64,000 bases of DNA from Saposhnikovia divaricata (taxonomy: Eukaryota > Streptophyta > Magnoliopsida > Apiales > Apiaceae), in contig CM071597.1 in the NCBI GenBank assembly GCA_036435485.1, positions 150,363,647-150,427,646 of the forward strand, given 5' to 3'. Below, one piece after another: positions 44,470 through 56,416 of this stretch. The position numbers and the translations under genes are program-made. Within the stretch, counting starts at the first letter, position 1, and each line of letters begins with the position of its first letter. The notes below the pieces were generated by a model. The model saw only the letters and a program-made list of their open reading frames with translations. It made no database searches and had not been told where the DNA came from.

Positions 44470-45232
44470 TGTTATAGGGAGAATATTGTATAACAATATT
44501 TTGGAGGTTTGCTGGATTATTGGAGCAAAATACGGATATTTTGCTAACAAAAGAAGAACAAAGGATTAGGGTTTGTGTGTATGAATGTGGCTGAGCTTGA
44601 TAGGTGTTTTTCAGGTAAACTGTTTCTCATCCGTATCAAGGTGCCTACGTACCCTATTTATAGGGATCAAGCCATACGTAGTTCTTGGGCCACAAGTTAC
44701 CTAGGCGGGCTAGAGTTTTAAGAGATAAGCCAAAGTCCCAGCCCATGTAGCTAGGGCTGACGTGGCAATGAGTCATCAATCCTATCCATGATCCAGCTGT
44801 AGAAGCCTACGACCTCGAACGGATAGGTTTGGAATGAAAGACCCATCAGGGCCCTTGCATGCGACCTAGAGAGGCCTGGCCACGCGAAGCGATCCCTTGA
44901 TGGGAGCCAAACGAAGCGATCCCCAGGTAGCGACCCCGGTAGATACGACCCCGAGGCTGAGCAGCATGAGAGGCGCATAGGCCTAGTGTGAGAATAGACA
45001 AAGTGCTCCTGTAGCGAGGTGGCCTTATGGCGAGGCACTACAACGCGAGGTGAAATCATGTAGCGAGCGAGGTGCCCCTGCAATGGAGATATTATGTCCA
45101 AAGTATGCTGGGCTAATTCCAATTATGGGCTTTAATAACCCAATGCTCATCTTCTAGGCCCATCATAGATCATGAAGCATCAATTTAGCTAATCAAATCA
45201 ATTTAGCTATTATGCCAGATTTGGGCATAACA
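44470..45232 (-). repeat. 5' LTR of Tat element A (763 bp)
   Basis: It is the same length as the left LTR and nearly identical to it. The minus-strand TATAAATA box is at 44655-44662. On the plus strand it begins TGTTATAGGG and ends GCATAACA, followed by the duplication AATAC. Confidence 0.95.
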
Positions 45233-47347
45233 AATACCCATAATAAAAGATACATAAAAGAAAAAAGGATTTTTTGTCAAAAAATGGAGATTTTGTCTTG
45301 CTGTCTCGACCAACCTCCCTCCTGCTTGCATCCATACTGAAACCACACCTATCTCCGACAGTAAATTGATAGTCCACATGAAAAAACAGTCAGTAACAAA
45401 ATTCATAAGTCTCCGTAATAGTATTTAAACCTCAATTTTATTTTTCGTTCTAATAATCTATAAATTAGGATCCTATTTAAGAAATATAGACCAAAACGTC
45501 TAACCAAAGGACTCGGAGAGTCCTTATATCAATTCGTTTTGATTTCCATCAATACTTCCGTTTGAAAATAAGATTTTACATTTTTTTTTTGAATTTTTGC
45601 TCATGGCAACCAACTCATACTTCAGAAAGAAATTTTTTTAAGAAAATTTCTTGGTTAGAACAAAAGTAAAATAAATTTCAAAGCACATAAAAAATCATTA
45701 ATGACACATAACACCACCATATATGGTCAACCAGCCATCATATATGGCACTCCCTTATAAGCACAAAAACCATCATATATGGCACACAACCGGTTAAACT
45801 AAGGTAAATAACATACATATAATTAACATTATTAATTAAAAATTATCCATCCAACTTTAACATTTTTGATCAAAATTAACTACCATATTTATAAATACTG
45901 CCAATATTGTCATTCAAAATTGAAAAAGAAAATAATTAATGTCTTTTAAAATAGTGACCAACTTTTATTGCATCTCTATAATTAAATATTGCATTTGAAA
46001 AGGATTAAAACATTTCATTCAAAAAAAAGAAAATAAATGATGAAATTTACTACAATAAATAACATTTAAGAAATTTTAAAAGCCTTAGATAATATACAAA
46101 AACGTTACAAATAAGCTAAACGAGAACACAAATTAAGGTTAGAAACATGGTAATGATTTAAAAACAATTGAAAAATTTGAAATGACATAAATATTTAAAC
46201 TAATTAGTAGTTACCAAAATGAAATAAACAACTAAATTAAATGAGTTTTAAAATCTACCGTTACAAAAAATTTAAATAGAATGTAAATAATAATAATTGT
46301 CAACTATCAAAACATTCAAAACTTTCATACTTGCAATTTTCAAATATAAACAAACGAATAAATCTCCAAATTAGCAATTTGGTAACAACTTTAATTATAC
46401 AGCAAACATGATTTACAAAATTTATGTACTTCCTTATTACTAGCCAAAAATTGTGCACCAAATACTTACTACGTTACAAAGAAAATAATTGGAGCTTACT
46501 ATTACAATTCATATATGTAATGTAAAAATGAGTTGGCTCAAACATGATGGAAGAAGAAAAATAGGACAGATCAAAATCACAAAACATTAAAACACACTCA
46601 TGCAAAACAACAAGAAGATAACATCAAAATAACGCTAATATCAAAATTAATCCCGCAAGAAACCAAGATATGAATTTGGGATAGGTTCATATGTTGATCA
46701 AGATTAAAGCATGAATATATTATATGAAACAGCAAACACAAATCAGTACACATTAGTAAGAATGGAGAGATTTTACCAATTTTTTGAAATGAAAGTAAAC
46801 ATTGGCAAATTTGATTGAATTTATTGGTTGCATGATACCTCAATTTTCTTCATTTGATACTCCCATATCTACTTTGTTATAGCAAGAAAGAAAAAGAGGG
46901 AGAGGGTGACAATGACGTTGAGGAGGGAGGGAAATCATAAGGAGAAGTCGATGGTAATTGATGTAGCGGTGGTGATCGAAAACACATGGCGGAACTTAAG
47001 GACCCCGTTACGCACTGGAAGGGGGCTTTTGTTTGTGTTGGAAACCTGTTTCTTGCTTGTCTCTCCCCCCAGACGTTTCCTTCTCTCTCCCACACCTTTT
47101 CCATTTTACAATCCAGGCTTAAATGTGAAATTAACTTCCATACTATTCAATTATATCAAATAAATAGACACACACATACAAAAATAGGGAGAGAGAGAGA
47201 GGGGGGAGGGAGGTGGGAGCGAGAGATTTGATGATTGAAACTTACACCATCCTTAGACACATATGACAGAAAACAGGAGCGAGAGATTTGATGATTGAAA
47301 TTTACACCATCCTTAGACACATATGATAGAAAATAATACTTTATATC
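45233..47347. other. intergenic DNA between the two complete Tat elements
   Basis: This is AT-rich with no gene that I can support. There are three CATCATATATGGC-like words at 45713-45790 and a G/A-rich microsatellite at 47186-47215 (GAGAGAGAGAGG). A 60-bp direct duplication lies just before the next element. Two short ORFs near 46870-47100 overlap on opposite strands and look like chance. The last five bases (ATATC) are the target duplication of the next element. Confidence 0.6.
47217..47336. repeat. 60-bp tandem duplication
   Basis: Two copies (47217-47276 and 47277-47336) begin GAGCGAGAGATTTG and differ at only a few positions. Confidence 0.9.
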
Positions 47348-47737
47348 TGTTAGAGGCCCAACTTCTCACCGGGCCGGACCGAAAGCCCAATGAGGATAAT
47401 TGGCTTGGAGGCTCCAGACTGGTGAGGGCCCATATCATTCGGCCCAGTTATGTGCAACGGTCCATTCAGTTGTATTCCCTGGGAACGTGGGACACGTTCT
47501 CCATTCGTCCTACTCTCCGATAACTGCCAGCATAGAGAATAAAAAGGTTAACAGAGGTTTGATATCATTCATTCAATTACTTACACACAACACAAACACT
47601 CTGCGTTTACCTTTACTCAAAAAAAAACCAGTTAACTTATTCTCACACCGGAGGTGAATCGGGGGGCCACACCCTCGCATTCTTCTTCAATTGCAGGTCC
47701 GACCGAACGGATACACCGACAGAAATTGGTTGCAACA
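47348..47737 (+). repeat. 5' LTR of Tat element B (390 bp)
   Basis: It begins TGTTAGAGGCCC, ends GGTTGCAACA and is followed at once by the primer-binding site. No strong TATA box is seen; AATAAAAAGG near 47538 is the best AT-rich candidate. Confidence 0.95.
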
Positions 47738-47755
47738 TTTGGCGCCGTCTGTGGG
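47738..47755 (+). other. primer-binding site of Tat element B
   Basis: TTTGGCGCCGTCTGTGGG follows the LTR directly, the common form in Tat elements. Confidence 0.85.
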
Positions 47756-47793
47756 ACACAGAGTTACGTTTGTGTTGGATTATACTGTTAGTA

Positions 47794-50700
47794 ATGGCGA
47801 ATGAAACCGAAATACCAACGGCTGACGATGGCACTATGGCTGTAAATACTCGCACCACTCCTCCCATCACCCCAAGACATTTGATTTTCGACGAAGAGGG
47901 GGACATACCGTCTCCCGAAGAGCAACGGGAAATTCTGATGAAGTGGCGAGAAGAACAAAAAGCCAAGGGGAAACGGAAAGAGATAGAGAAAGAGAAAAGC
48001 AGCAGGGAGGCCGAACGTCTGGCCAAAAAAAGGGAGGCCGACCGTTTGAGGCTAGAAGCCCTAAAGATCCAAAGGGAGGAGATCGAGTTACAGGAAAGGG
48101 TACTCCGTGAGGCTCTAGAAGCCGAAGACTCGGAGTTGGACGACCGAAGAGACAAAAGACCCAGAACCAGAACTGATGAAGATGAGTCAGGGGACTCTGA
48201 ATCAAACTCGAGGAGAACCCGGTCAAAGGTGGTTTATTCCTCCGATTCGGAAGAGGAGGGTCCACATACGGACGATCGTATCCGGAGAATTGAGAAGGCC
48301 ATGTTTGGGGAGAGAAAGGTCAGCCACGAGCCAGTGGTGACCGAAGACGTCGAACACTTTCGACCGCCTCCCGGAAGGCAGTTCCCGAAGATGAATGAAT
48401 TTAACGGAAAGGGTGACCCCGAAGATCATTGTGAGAAATATGAATCGCTCATGACTGGGATGGGGCACTGCGATGTGATGCTATGTAAGATGTTCAAGAC
48501 CTACCTGAAGGGGAATGCATCCATGTGGTACAGGTCGCTGAGACCTAGGTCGATAGGCTCGTATGAGCAAGTGAAGAAAAAATTCTTGAGGCACTACTCG
48601 CATTTGTGCCGAAGAGAGAAGGATACTGAAGCACTGATCCACTGCAGGCAGGGGCCGAACGAAGATTTGGGTGATTACTTAGCAAGGTTCAAAGAAGAAG
48701 CTGGCATGGTCACCAACTTGGACAAAGTCAAGGCGGCTGGATTCCTCGCAGCAGGCCTCGACCCTGTCAAAGGTAAGAAGCTTCGGTCCTCTCTTTATGA
48801 TATGCCTCCCAAATCTTTAAATGATATATATGTGAGAGGAGAGGCCATTAGAAGAAAATTGGAATCAATCGGGGGGTACAAGGAGAAGAAAAATGATAGG
48901 TATGACAGGAGGGATGACAGAAGAGACGACCGAAGGGGTCAAGGAGATATCAAGAGCAGGTTGAATGATACAAGGCCGGACAAAGGGGCCGAACGAAGAA
49001 GGGATAGAGATAGCACTGTGTTCACACCATTAAACACACCTATCTCGAAGATTCTCCATGAGATAAAGGGTAAACCTGGGTTTGTCAGACCACCCAAGTT
49101 GAAGACCCCTGAGAACAGAAGAAGCGACAGCAAGTATTGTGACTACCATCGGGACAAAGGTCACAACACCGAGGAGTGCTATCATTTGAAGAAGTTAATT
49201 GAAAGAATGATCAAAGATGGGGAACTGACCCAATTTGTGGGCGACTTGAGGGACAAACTCGAGTCCAAGGAGAAAAGGAAGGAAACTGAGAGTTCGGAGA
49301 AGTACAGAGGGGAGGTCAGGACAATTTCCGGAGGAACAGTGCTTGATCGGGATAGTAAGACAGCAAGGAAAAAGTACGCCAGACAGATCTACAACCTGTA
49401 CCAATCAAGTTCAGCTAAGCAACCATTGCCTATCTCCTTCACAGAAGATGACTACGAAGATGTGATATGGCCGCACGAAGACCCACTTGTTATAAACCCA
49501 GTAATCGGGGAAAACAAGATATGGAGAGTGCTGGTGGACGAAGGGAGCTCAGTCAACATTCTATATCACCGGACATATTGCAAGATGAATTTGGGAGGTG
49601 AACAGTTGGAGCCATGCCACGAGGCGCCCTTGTATGGTTTCGGTAATCAGCCTGTACCGATAGAAGGGACCATCACTTTGTCTGTCATGATGGGAAAAGC
49701 GCCGTACACTGTGGTGAAGGAAGCAAAGTTCTATGTCGTCCGGGTCGATAGTCCGTACAACGGAATTTTGGGAAGGCCGGCCTTATCTTTGTTCCAGGCC
49801 GTGTCCTCTGTCCCTCATCTAAAGTTGAAGTTCCCAACAGAACATGGAGTCGGAGAAATGAGAGGCGATCAGAAAGCCGCCAGAATAATCATGTTGGAGG
49901 ATTTGGAAAGAGACAAAGACATAGAGATGACCGAAGCCGGAAAAAGGAAAAGAAATGAGACCGAAGCTGGGGGCAGCCACCAACTGCTGAACATTGAGTT
50001 GGAAAAGTTTGGGGCCGACCTATCAAGCCCGATTGCTGAGCCGGCTGCAGAGACCGAAGAGGTAGAACTATACGTGGGTCAGTCGGGAAAGATGATCCAA
50101 ATTGGAAAAAACATGGAGCCGAAATTAAAAGAGAAAGTCATCAAGGTCATTAGGGAATTCCACGACGTATTCGCATGGAATCCCGAAGATATGCCAGGTT
50201 TGGACCCTGCGGTTGCCAAACACTGTTTAAATGTAGCTCCCGAAGCCAAGCCCGTTAGACAAAAGAAGAGGAATTTCGCCATGGAAAGGCAGAAAGTAAT
50301 CCAAGTTGAAGTCGAAAAATTGCTGGAAGCAAAGTTCATTGAAGAGATAGACTATCCCGACTGGTTGGCAAACGTAGTGGTGGTGAAGAAATCTAATGGC
50401 AAGTGGAGGATGTGTGTCGACTACACCGACCTGAATAAGCATTGCCCGAAAGACCACTATCCCTTGCCAAACATTGATCAACTGATAGATGCTACTTCGG
50501 GGCATCAAATACTCAGTTTCCTGGATGCATTCTCAGGATATCACCAAATTGCCATGAATGCCGAGGACGTTCCCAAGACAGCATTCATCACACCGAATGG
50601 TACTTATGCCTACATCAAGATGCCCTTCGGCTTGAAGAATGCCGGGGCAACATTCCAAAAGATGATCAACAAAGTGTTCAAAGCCCAGATCGGCCGGAAC

Positions 50701-53265
50701 ATGGAATGCTACGTGGACGATATGATTGTTAAGTCCCTTTTCAGGGATCATGCCGAAGATCTGAGGGAATGTTTTGAAACGCTCAGAAGAAACAACATGA
50801 GGATCAATCCGAACAAATGTACGTTTGGAGTGAATAGTGGGAAATTTCTAGGATACATGGTTAGCGCCAGAGGAATTGAAGCCAATCCGGAGAAGATTAA
50901 AGCAGTCATTGATATGGAGGCACCGAAGACAATCAGGGACATTCAAAAGCTGACCGGACGGCTAGCAGCCCTGAGGAGGTTCATCTCCCGATCGGCCGAA
51001 AAGGCCTTACCATTCTTTGAAGTGCTTCGGGGGTCCAAGAATTTCGAGTGGGGGCCAAATTGCCAGAAAGCATTCGAGGATGTTAAAGAGTACTTAGTGA
51101 AAGCCCCACTCTTAATGAGACCCGACCCGAAGGAGACATTGCAGCTGTACTTGGCTGTGAACGACCGAACACTTGGAGCCGTGTTGGTCAAAGAACATGA
51201 AGGAAACCAGCATCCGGTATTCTATGTCTCTCACATTCTCAAGGACGCAGAAACAAGATATCCGAATGCAGAGAAGTTCGCTTACGGACTGGTAGTGGCC
51301 GCAAGAAAGCTAAGGCACTATTTCCAGGGAAGGACAATCAAAGTTGTAACCGATCAGCCGTTAAAGAAAATATTGCAAAGGCCAGAGGCATCGGGCAGAG
51401 TGGTTGCTTGGGCGATCGAATTGGGGGAGCATGATTTGGAGTATACACCAAGGACTTCGATCAAAGCCCAAGCATTGGCGGATTTCATAGTTGAATGCTC
51501 GTTTTCGGGGCCGGATGACTTAGCTCCTGAAGAACAAATGATTCGGACACCGGGAAAATGGAAGTTGTTTGTCGATGGTTCGGTCGCCAAGGAAAAGTGC
51601 GGGGCAGGGCTAATTCTTACAAGCCCAGAAGGATTCGAAATTTGTCAAGCTATCAGGTTCACTTTCCCGTTGACGAACAACGAAGCCGAATATGAAGCAC
51701 TCTTGGCCGGGCTAGATTTGGCAAGAAATTTGGAGGTTAAGCACATAAGGGCGTTCAGTGATTCAATGTTGGTGGTAAAACAGTTCTCAGGAGAGTATGG
51801 ACAAAAAGATCCCCGAACCAAGGCATACGCCCTTAAGGTACGTGAACAATCTTTGCTGTTTGAAACTTTCGAGTTAACTCAAGTAGCTAGAGAAAACAAC
51901 AGTCGGGCAGACGCCCTCTCGAGGTTAGCTTCGGCAGAAACCCAAAACCTAAGTGGGTCCATCTATCTGACCGAAGTAAAGACGCCTTCGATAGACAAGA
52001 AGCAGTGCATGGAAATTCATCAAGGGGTCAATTGGATGACTCCCATCAGGGCCTTCTTGGAAAAAGGCATCCTACCACTTGACCGAAGGGAAGCACAGAA
52101 GGTTAAGTATCGGTCGGGAAATTACACTCTGGTCGGGGGCCGTTTGTTCAGACGATCGGTAAGCCAGCCGCTACTCAGATGTTTAGACAAAGATGAACAA
52201 CAGCTTGCTTTGGAGACGGTTCATGAAGGGATTTGTGGGGAACATTTGGCAGGACGATCCTTAGCCTTCAAAATCCTTAGGCAGGGATTCTTCTGGCCAA
52301 AAATGAAAGAAGACGCCACAGAGTATGCAAAGAAATGCAAACAATGCCAGATATTCAGCACAATCCCGAAGCAACCTCCCGAAGAGATGTCTTCAGTCCT
52401 TAGCCCGATCCCATTTGCTATGTGGGCGGTCGATATTGTGGGGATCCTACCCACCAGCACTAAGCAAGCGAAATACTGTATTGTGGCAATCGACTATATG
52501 ACAAAGTGGATAGAAGCTAAACCCCTTTCGGCCATCACCGAAGAGGCCGCGAAGAAATTCATGCTGGAACAGATCATATTGAGGTTCGGCATACCTATGG
52601 TCTGTGTGTCCGATAACGGTACTCAATTCATTGGGAGCAAGTTCAGAAAATTCCTGGCTCAATTCGGGATAAAGCAGAAGTTCAGTTCGGTAGGGCATCC
52701 CCAGGGAAATGGGGCGATCGAGGCGGCTAACAAAATCATTTTTGATGGAATCAAGAAAAGGCTGGGGGAAGCTAAGGGACTTTGGGCTGAAGAACTACCA
52801 TGGGTCCTATGGGCTTACCGAACCACTACAAGATCTTCAACCGGGGAAACACCTTTCAAACTGGCCTTCGGAACTGATGCCCTTCTACCTGTCGAAGTTG
52901 GTTTAGAGTCGTACCGAACAGAAACGTTTAACGTGGAGACAAATGAGTTCGGACTTCGAGCAAATGTGGACTTACTAGAAGAAGAAAGAGAGGCTGCCCA
53001 CCAAAGAAACTTAAGGTACCAACTGCAGGCAGCCCAGTACTATGATTCGGGGGTGAAGAAGAGATCTTTTCAAGCCGGGGACTTAGTGCTTCGGGAGTTA
53101 GCCACCTCCATGCCAGCAAAAAAAGGCAAGCTTATGCCCAACTGGGAAGGTCCATATGTGGTGATTGAAGTGGTCCGACCAGGCACCTACAAATTGGCTC
53201 ATCCGGACGGTAACCCAGTCAAAAACACCTGGCACGCCGCCCGCCTTCGCCGTTTCTACCAGTAA
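47794..53265 (+). CDS. gag-pol polyprotein of Tat element B, 1823 aa, intact
   Basis: The first ATG of the open frame is at 47794; codons upstream in this frame start only with TTG. Counting from 47770 (subtract 8 for the ATG start): a charged N-terminus with a Glu/Lys/Arg coiled coil (about 50-120), gag core about 200-360, an Arg/Asp-rich stretch (about 375-390), zinc knuckle CDYHRDKGHNTEEC (about 457), protease LVDEGSS (about 588), RT with YVDD (about 981), first RNase H, second RNase H (LFVDGSV, about 1267; FSDSMLV), integrase HHCC finger (about 1485), and DDE in AVDI, SDNG and AIEAANK (about 1553, 1615, 1650). No chromodomain. It should make capsid, protease, RT and integrase for its own copying; no stop or shift is seen. 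Confidence 0.95.
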   Translation: MANETEIPTADDGTMAVNTRTTPPITPRHLIFDEEGDIPSPEEQREILMKWREEQKAKGKRKEIEKEKSSREAERLAKKREADRLRLEALKIQREEIELQERVLREALEAEDSELDDRRDKRPRTRTDEDESGDSESNSRRTRSKVVYSSDSEEEGPHTDDRIRRIEKAMFGERKVSHEPVVTEDVEHFRPPPGRQFPKMNEFNGKGDPEDHCEKYESLMTGMGHCDVMLCKMFKTYLKGNASMWYRSLRPRSIGSYEQVKKKFLRHYSHLCRREKDTEALIHCRQGPNEDLGDYLARFKEEAGMVTNLDKVKAAGFLAAGLDPVKGKKLRSSLYDMPPKSLNDIYVRGEAIRRKLESIGGYKEKKNDRYDRRDDRRDDRRGQGDIKSRLNDTRPDKGAERRRDRDSTVFTPLNTPISKILHEIKGKPGFVRPPKLKTPENRRSDSKYCDYHRDKGHNTEECYHLKKLIERMIKDGELTQFVGDLRDKLESKEKRKETESSEKYRGEVRTISGGTVLDRDSKTARKKYARQIYNLYQSSSAKQPLPISFTEDDYEDVIWPHEDPLVINPVIGENKIWRVLVDEGSSVNILYHRTYCKMNLGGEQLEPCHEAPLYGFGNQPVPIEGTITLSVMMGKAPYTVVKEAKFYVVRVDSPYNGILGRPALSLFQAVSSVPHLKLKFPTEHGVGEMRGDQKAARIIMLEDLERDKDIEMTEAGKRKRNETEAGGSHQLLNIELEKFGADLSSPIAEPAAETEEVELYVGQSGKMIQIGKNMEPKLKEKVIKVIREFHDVFAWNPEDMPGLDPAVAKHCLNVAPEAKPVRQKKRNFAMERQKVIQVEVEKLLEAKFIEEIDYPDWLANVVVVKKSNGKWRMCVDYTDLNKHCPKDHYPLPNIDQLIDATSGHQILSFLDAFSGYHQIAMNAEDVPKTAFITPNGTYAYIKMPFGLKNAGATFQKMINKVFKAQIGRNMECYVDDMIVKSLFRDHAEDLRECFETLRRNNMRINPNKCTFGVNSGKFLGYMVSARGIEANPEKIKAVIDMEAPKTIRDIQKLTGRLAALRRFISRSAEKALPFFEVLRGSKNFEWGPNCQKAFEDVKEYLVKAPLLMRPDPKETLQLYLAVNDRTLGAVLVKEHEGNQHPVFYVSHILKDAETRYPNAEKFAYGLVVAARKLRHYFQGRTIKVVTDQPLKKILQRPEASGRVVAWAIELGEHDLEYTPRTSIKAQALADFIVECSFSGPDDLAPEEQMIRTPGKWKLFVDGSVAKEKCGAGLILTSPEGFEICQAIRFTFPLTNNEAEYEALLAGLDLARNLEVKHIRAFSDSMLVVKQFSGEYGQKDPRTKAYALKVREQSLLFETFELTQVARENNSRADALSRLASAETQNLSGSIYLTEVKTPSIDKKQCMEIHQGVNWMTPIRAFLEKGILPLDRREAQKVKYRSGNYTLVGGRLFRRSVSQPLLRCLDKDEQQLALETVHEGICGEHLAGRSLAFKILRQGFFWPKMKEDATEYAKKCKQCQIFSTIPKQPPEEMSSVLSPIPFAMWAVDIVGILPTSTKQAKYCIVAIDYMTKWIEAKPLSAITEEAAKKFMLEQIILRFGIPMVCVSDNGTQFIGSKFRKFLAQFGIKQKFSSVGHPQGNGAIEAANKIIFDGIKKRLGEAKGLWAEELPWVLWAYRTTTRSSTGETPFKLAFGTDALLPVEVGLESYRTETFNVETNEFGLRANVDLLEEEREAAHQRNLRYQLQAAQYYDSGVKKRSFQAGDLVLRELATSMPAKKGKLMPNWEGPYVVIEVVRPGTYKLAHPDGNPVKNTWHAARLRRFYQ

Positions 53266-54132
53266 GCATACTGGTCCAACTTTTATTGCTTTTTACTTCA
53301 GTATTTTGTCTTATGCAACTTTATTCTGAATTCCATAAGCTAGCATCAATCTGTAATCAAATCTATGTAAGAGTTGCATGGTTAATGAAAAGATTGTTTT
53401 GCTCCATTTTTTATCCGTTATTATTAAGCTAAGTACGCAATATTAAGCTTAATAGACCCATGTTTGGGGCCGACCGTATAAAACATGCGCCCCTTAACTT
53501 ATTAGTAGTGTTCAAGTACATTGTGTTTTAAGCTACAAATACTTGACGAATCCAAATTTGGGGCCGACCGAATAAAATTTGGCCTCTTACAAAATTGTCT
53601 TAGTATTCAAGTTGCTTTGACATTAATTAAGGCCGGGAGAAAATATTTTTCAGCCGACCGAATGAGACCTTAATCATTTACAAAACCCCTTGAATACTTG
53701 GGGGCAGCTAGGTTACGACCAAAGATGTACAAAAAGGCAAGGATGGCCGAAGAAGCACAAAAATACAAGTAATTATGCTAAGGCGAAAATGGCCGAAGAT
53801 GCATAAAAATAAGTAATTATGCCAAGGCAATATAATGCCGAAGACGCATAAAAATAAAAATAAAATAAATATGCTAAGGCAAAATGAAGCCGAAGAGGCA
53901 TAAAAAAGAAAAATCATGCTAAGGCAAAACAAAGCCAAAGACGCATGAATAGAAACAGAAGCCAAATTAAGGCCGAAGCCGAAGACGCATAAAAGAAGAA
54001 TATTATGCTAAGGCAAACTTAAATAAAACGAGCCCGAAGGCAAAGTAAAGTATTACAAGCCCGAAGGCACGAATAAAGAGCCCGAAGGCAAAGTTAAACA
54101 TTACAAGTTCGAAAATGTTAAAATCTACAAAA
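53266..54132. other. hypervariable region between convergent pol and antisense gene (element B)
   Basis: From about 53720 to 54010 a unit of roughly 50-60 bp containing GCCGAAGACGCATAAAA and TATGCTAAGGCA recurs about six times. From 54030 to 54110, AGCCCGAAGGCA recurs three times. Two GGGGCCGACCG-containing pieces lie at 53467 and 53561. No ORF is present. Pol and the antisense gene both end facing this region, as in element A. Confidence 0.8.
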
Positions 54133-55941
54133 TTACAAGGCGTCACCAGCTGAAGGATCGTCGGAAAGAGATTCATCTTCGCCCGAAGAAACCTCCAAGG
54201 GTTGATCAGACTCCTCCCGACCAACCGGATCCGTCATCCCGAGCGAAGGATCTACCAATTGAGTATGATCGAAGCCCAAAGAATGTGCCTTCAGCACAGC
54301 GCCGTCATACCCCAGTTGGTAGCATCTTTCTTCGGTCAGCTCCAGGGTCTTCTGCAGCTTCCGAATCTTTTTCCTTGAAAGCTTGAGCTGCTTGTTTCTC
54401 CACTCGACCCTAGCCCTCAAGGCGTCCATCTCCTGCAACTTTGCCTTCAAGGCATCATTTTCGGCCTTCAAGGAGTTTGATTGGCCAGTGACCCTCTCCA
54501 AGTCAGAAGTTGCATTCCGGAGGTCCTCTTCGGCCTTGACTGCCCGAACTTCAGTCAGGTTGGCTGCCTCCAGCTTTTTCTGTATACCCTCCATTCGTTC
54601 GGTCACTACGGCCGACCAAGAGACCCCCTGGAAACAAACAAGGGAAAAGAATTAAACACTGAATACAAGTGAAAGAAATAACACCGAGAAAAAGCAAAGC
54701 TTACCATGGAGAGCAGAGCCAGCATTTCGGTACAAGCCTCAAGGTCGTTTGCCTTAGCAAACGTGGGCCTGTCGGCTGGCAGAATGAGACCCCGGCAAAG
54801 ATCGGGACCGACTATGGTAGACAGCTGGGGGGCAGGGACAATGATTTGATCTGTCTCAAGGACTCCCCAGGGAGGATGGTATACTTTCAGTCCGGCATCT
54901 CCCGACCGACCCCTTTTTCGGGAATCGGTTGAGAGGGCCTGGACGATACCATCCCCCTGATCTCGCGGAGGAGAAGCCACTGGAGTTTCGCTTCTCCCAC
55001 CGGTGTCGGGAACAGTTTCCAGCTCCTTGCCGGCCGATTGATCGGCAGCATCGGCTTCGGCTGTAGCAGCTATCGAGAGTTGAGCTGCCTTCTTGCGCTT
55101 GCGCTCAATAATATGACCAAGAGAAGACACTGCACAAAAACAAGAGTGTCAAACATTGGCAACAAGAAATAAAATACAGTAAACAATCGGATGGAAAGGA
55201 GTAAGGATAAATGTTACCACTACCCCAAAGGGAGACCAACCAGCCGTTATCCCGGCTGTCCGATAGGGGAACCCTACCCATATCGAGTTCACAAAGAAGG
55301 CGATAATCGTGCTTGTCCGCCTCCAACATCTCGGGATACTGCAACCTCGATGGGTCCAGATCCTGCCAGCGGCCGTACTTCTCCATTTTCGGGCCCGAGA
55401 TGAAAACCCACTTCTCATGGGCCCCCCTATTGTTGGAGTTTGTCTGAGCCCAATCGGCCCTGCCAGTCCGACGAGCGATAGTGTAGAAACCGTTGCTTTT
55501 GGAATTCCTCCGAAGCTCGTAATGATGCCAGAACAGGGTTGTCCTCGGAGTCATCTTTTTAGCTAAGCATCGGGCTTGGAAAGCATTTATATGAAAAAAG
55601 CTGTTCGGATCCAGCTGTCCTACGGCGATCCCAACTTGCCTCAGCAGTTTTTTCAGTATGGGCAGCATCGGCAGCCGAAAGCCACACTTGAAGGCCATTT
55701 CGGATATGCCGGTGGCCACACTTCCGCCGAAGAGAGGTGGAACCTCAGGGTTGTGCCAAATACGGTCCTTCTTCCTGGGAGTGAAGAAGTACCAGACATT
55801 CCTCTCTACTAGGTACTTGGAATGGAACTCTTCTATTTTCTCCTCAGTCAGGTGCGACCGAAAGTTCGCCGCAGGATACTCCCCGACGTCACTGAACGGT
55901 GATACCTCCGAAGGACCGGCACCTTCGGTTGACCGATCCAT
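54133..55941 (-). CDS. antisense-strand extra gene of Tat element B, three coding exons, 545 aa, intact
   Basis: Exons are 55941-55224 (or 55218, same phase), 55129-54705 and 54627-54133. Introns are GT-AG: donors at 55223 or 55217 and 54704, acceptors ending at 55130 and 54628. Phases match (1, then 0), and the joined frame has no stop before the TAA-side end. Exon one carries the conserved domain (CGFRLPMLPILKKLL from residue 86, QLDPNSFFHINAF from 109, ending near residue 170), similar in pattern to the Transposase_28-like family and to the gene in element A. Exon two is basic (HIIERKRKKAAQ) then Ser/Pro-rich. Exon three is a coiled coil (about 430-510) with an acidic tail. No catalytic motif is recognisable; it is perhaps a nucleic-acid-binding or regulatory protein. 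Confidence 0.75.
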
Positions 55942-55945
55942 GTCC

Positions 55946-56416
55946 CTGCATTCGGAAATGAAGAGACATTAGCTTTGTACTCGAACAAAGAAGACGAAAA
56001 CAAAAAGGGGAGAGGCCGAGTACAGTGAGCCAGGATCGGTCGGAGAATCCTAAAATCTAAGGTTTGGCAAATTACGGGTCGTCTAAAAGTCGTAAAGATC
56101 GGGACAGACCGAAGGGAGTTCTCAGAGTTTGGAAGTCCCGAAGGACATCTCAACCCTAACAACTTCCAAGCAAATCTCAAGGTTCAAGTAAAGGGGTTGT
56201 ATCAGAGCAACACAACGGAAACTAAAAGGAAAAGACACGCGCATGTTCTACTCAAAACGACAAGAATAAACTGCACGGGTAACTTTACATATGTGTACAT
56301 ATAGATGCATACATGTGTGTATGAGTACGGAAAGCAGATATGAACACAAAAGCAGGAAAGAAAGTAATTCAAGTGTGCGATGAATCGAAAAAAGAAGGGA
56401 AGTAATGAGAACTTAC
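55946..56416 (-). other. predicted 5' UTR intron of the antisense gene (element B)
   Basis: The donor GTAAGT starts at 56416 on the minus strand. The acceptor GAATGCAG ends at 55946, four bases before the ATG. It is 471 nt long and matches the leader intron of element A in position. Confidence 0.55.

Larger units (their letters stand above)
33414..45232 (-). mobile_element. complete Tat-lineage Ty3/gypsy element A, 11,819 bp, TSD AATAC
   Basis: Two 763-bp LTRs (33414-34176 and 44470-45232) differ at three positions that I can find. The perfect 5-bp duplication AATAC lies at 33409-33413 and 45233-45237. In minus-strand order it carries 5' LTR, primer-binding site, gag, gag-pol, a short tandem region, a gene on the opposite (plus) strand, the purine tract and 3' LTR. 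Assuming 1.3e-8 substitutions per site per year, three differences in 763 give an insertion age of roughly 0.15 million years. A frame break in gag and one in the antisense gene mean it is probably not autonomous. Confidence 0.95.

Noticed and set aside
46870..47163. Overlapping short ORFs on both strands before element B
   Set aside because: No domain, no conserved feature and mutual overlap; the GC content is slightly higher but no exon structure is visible.
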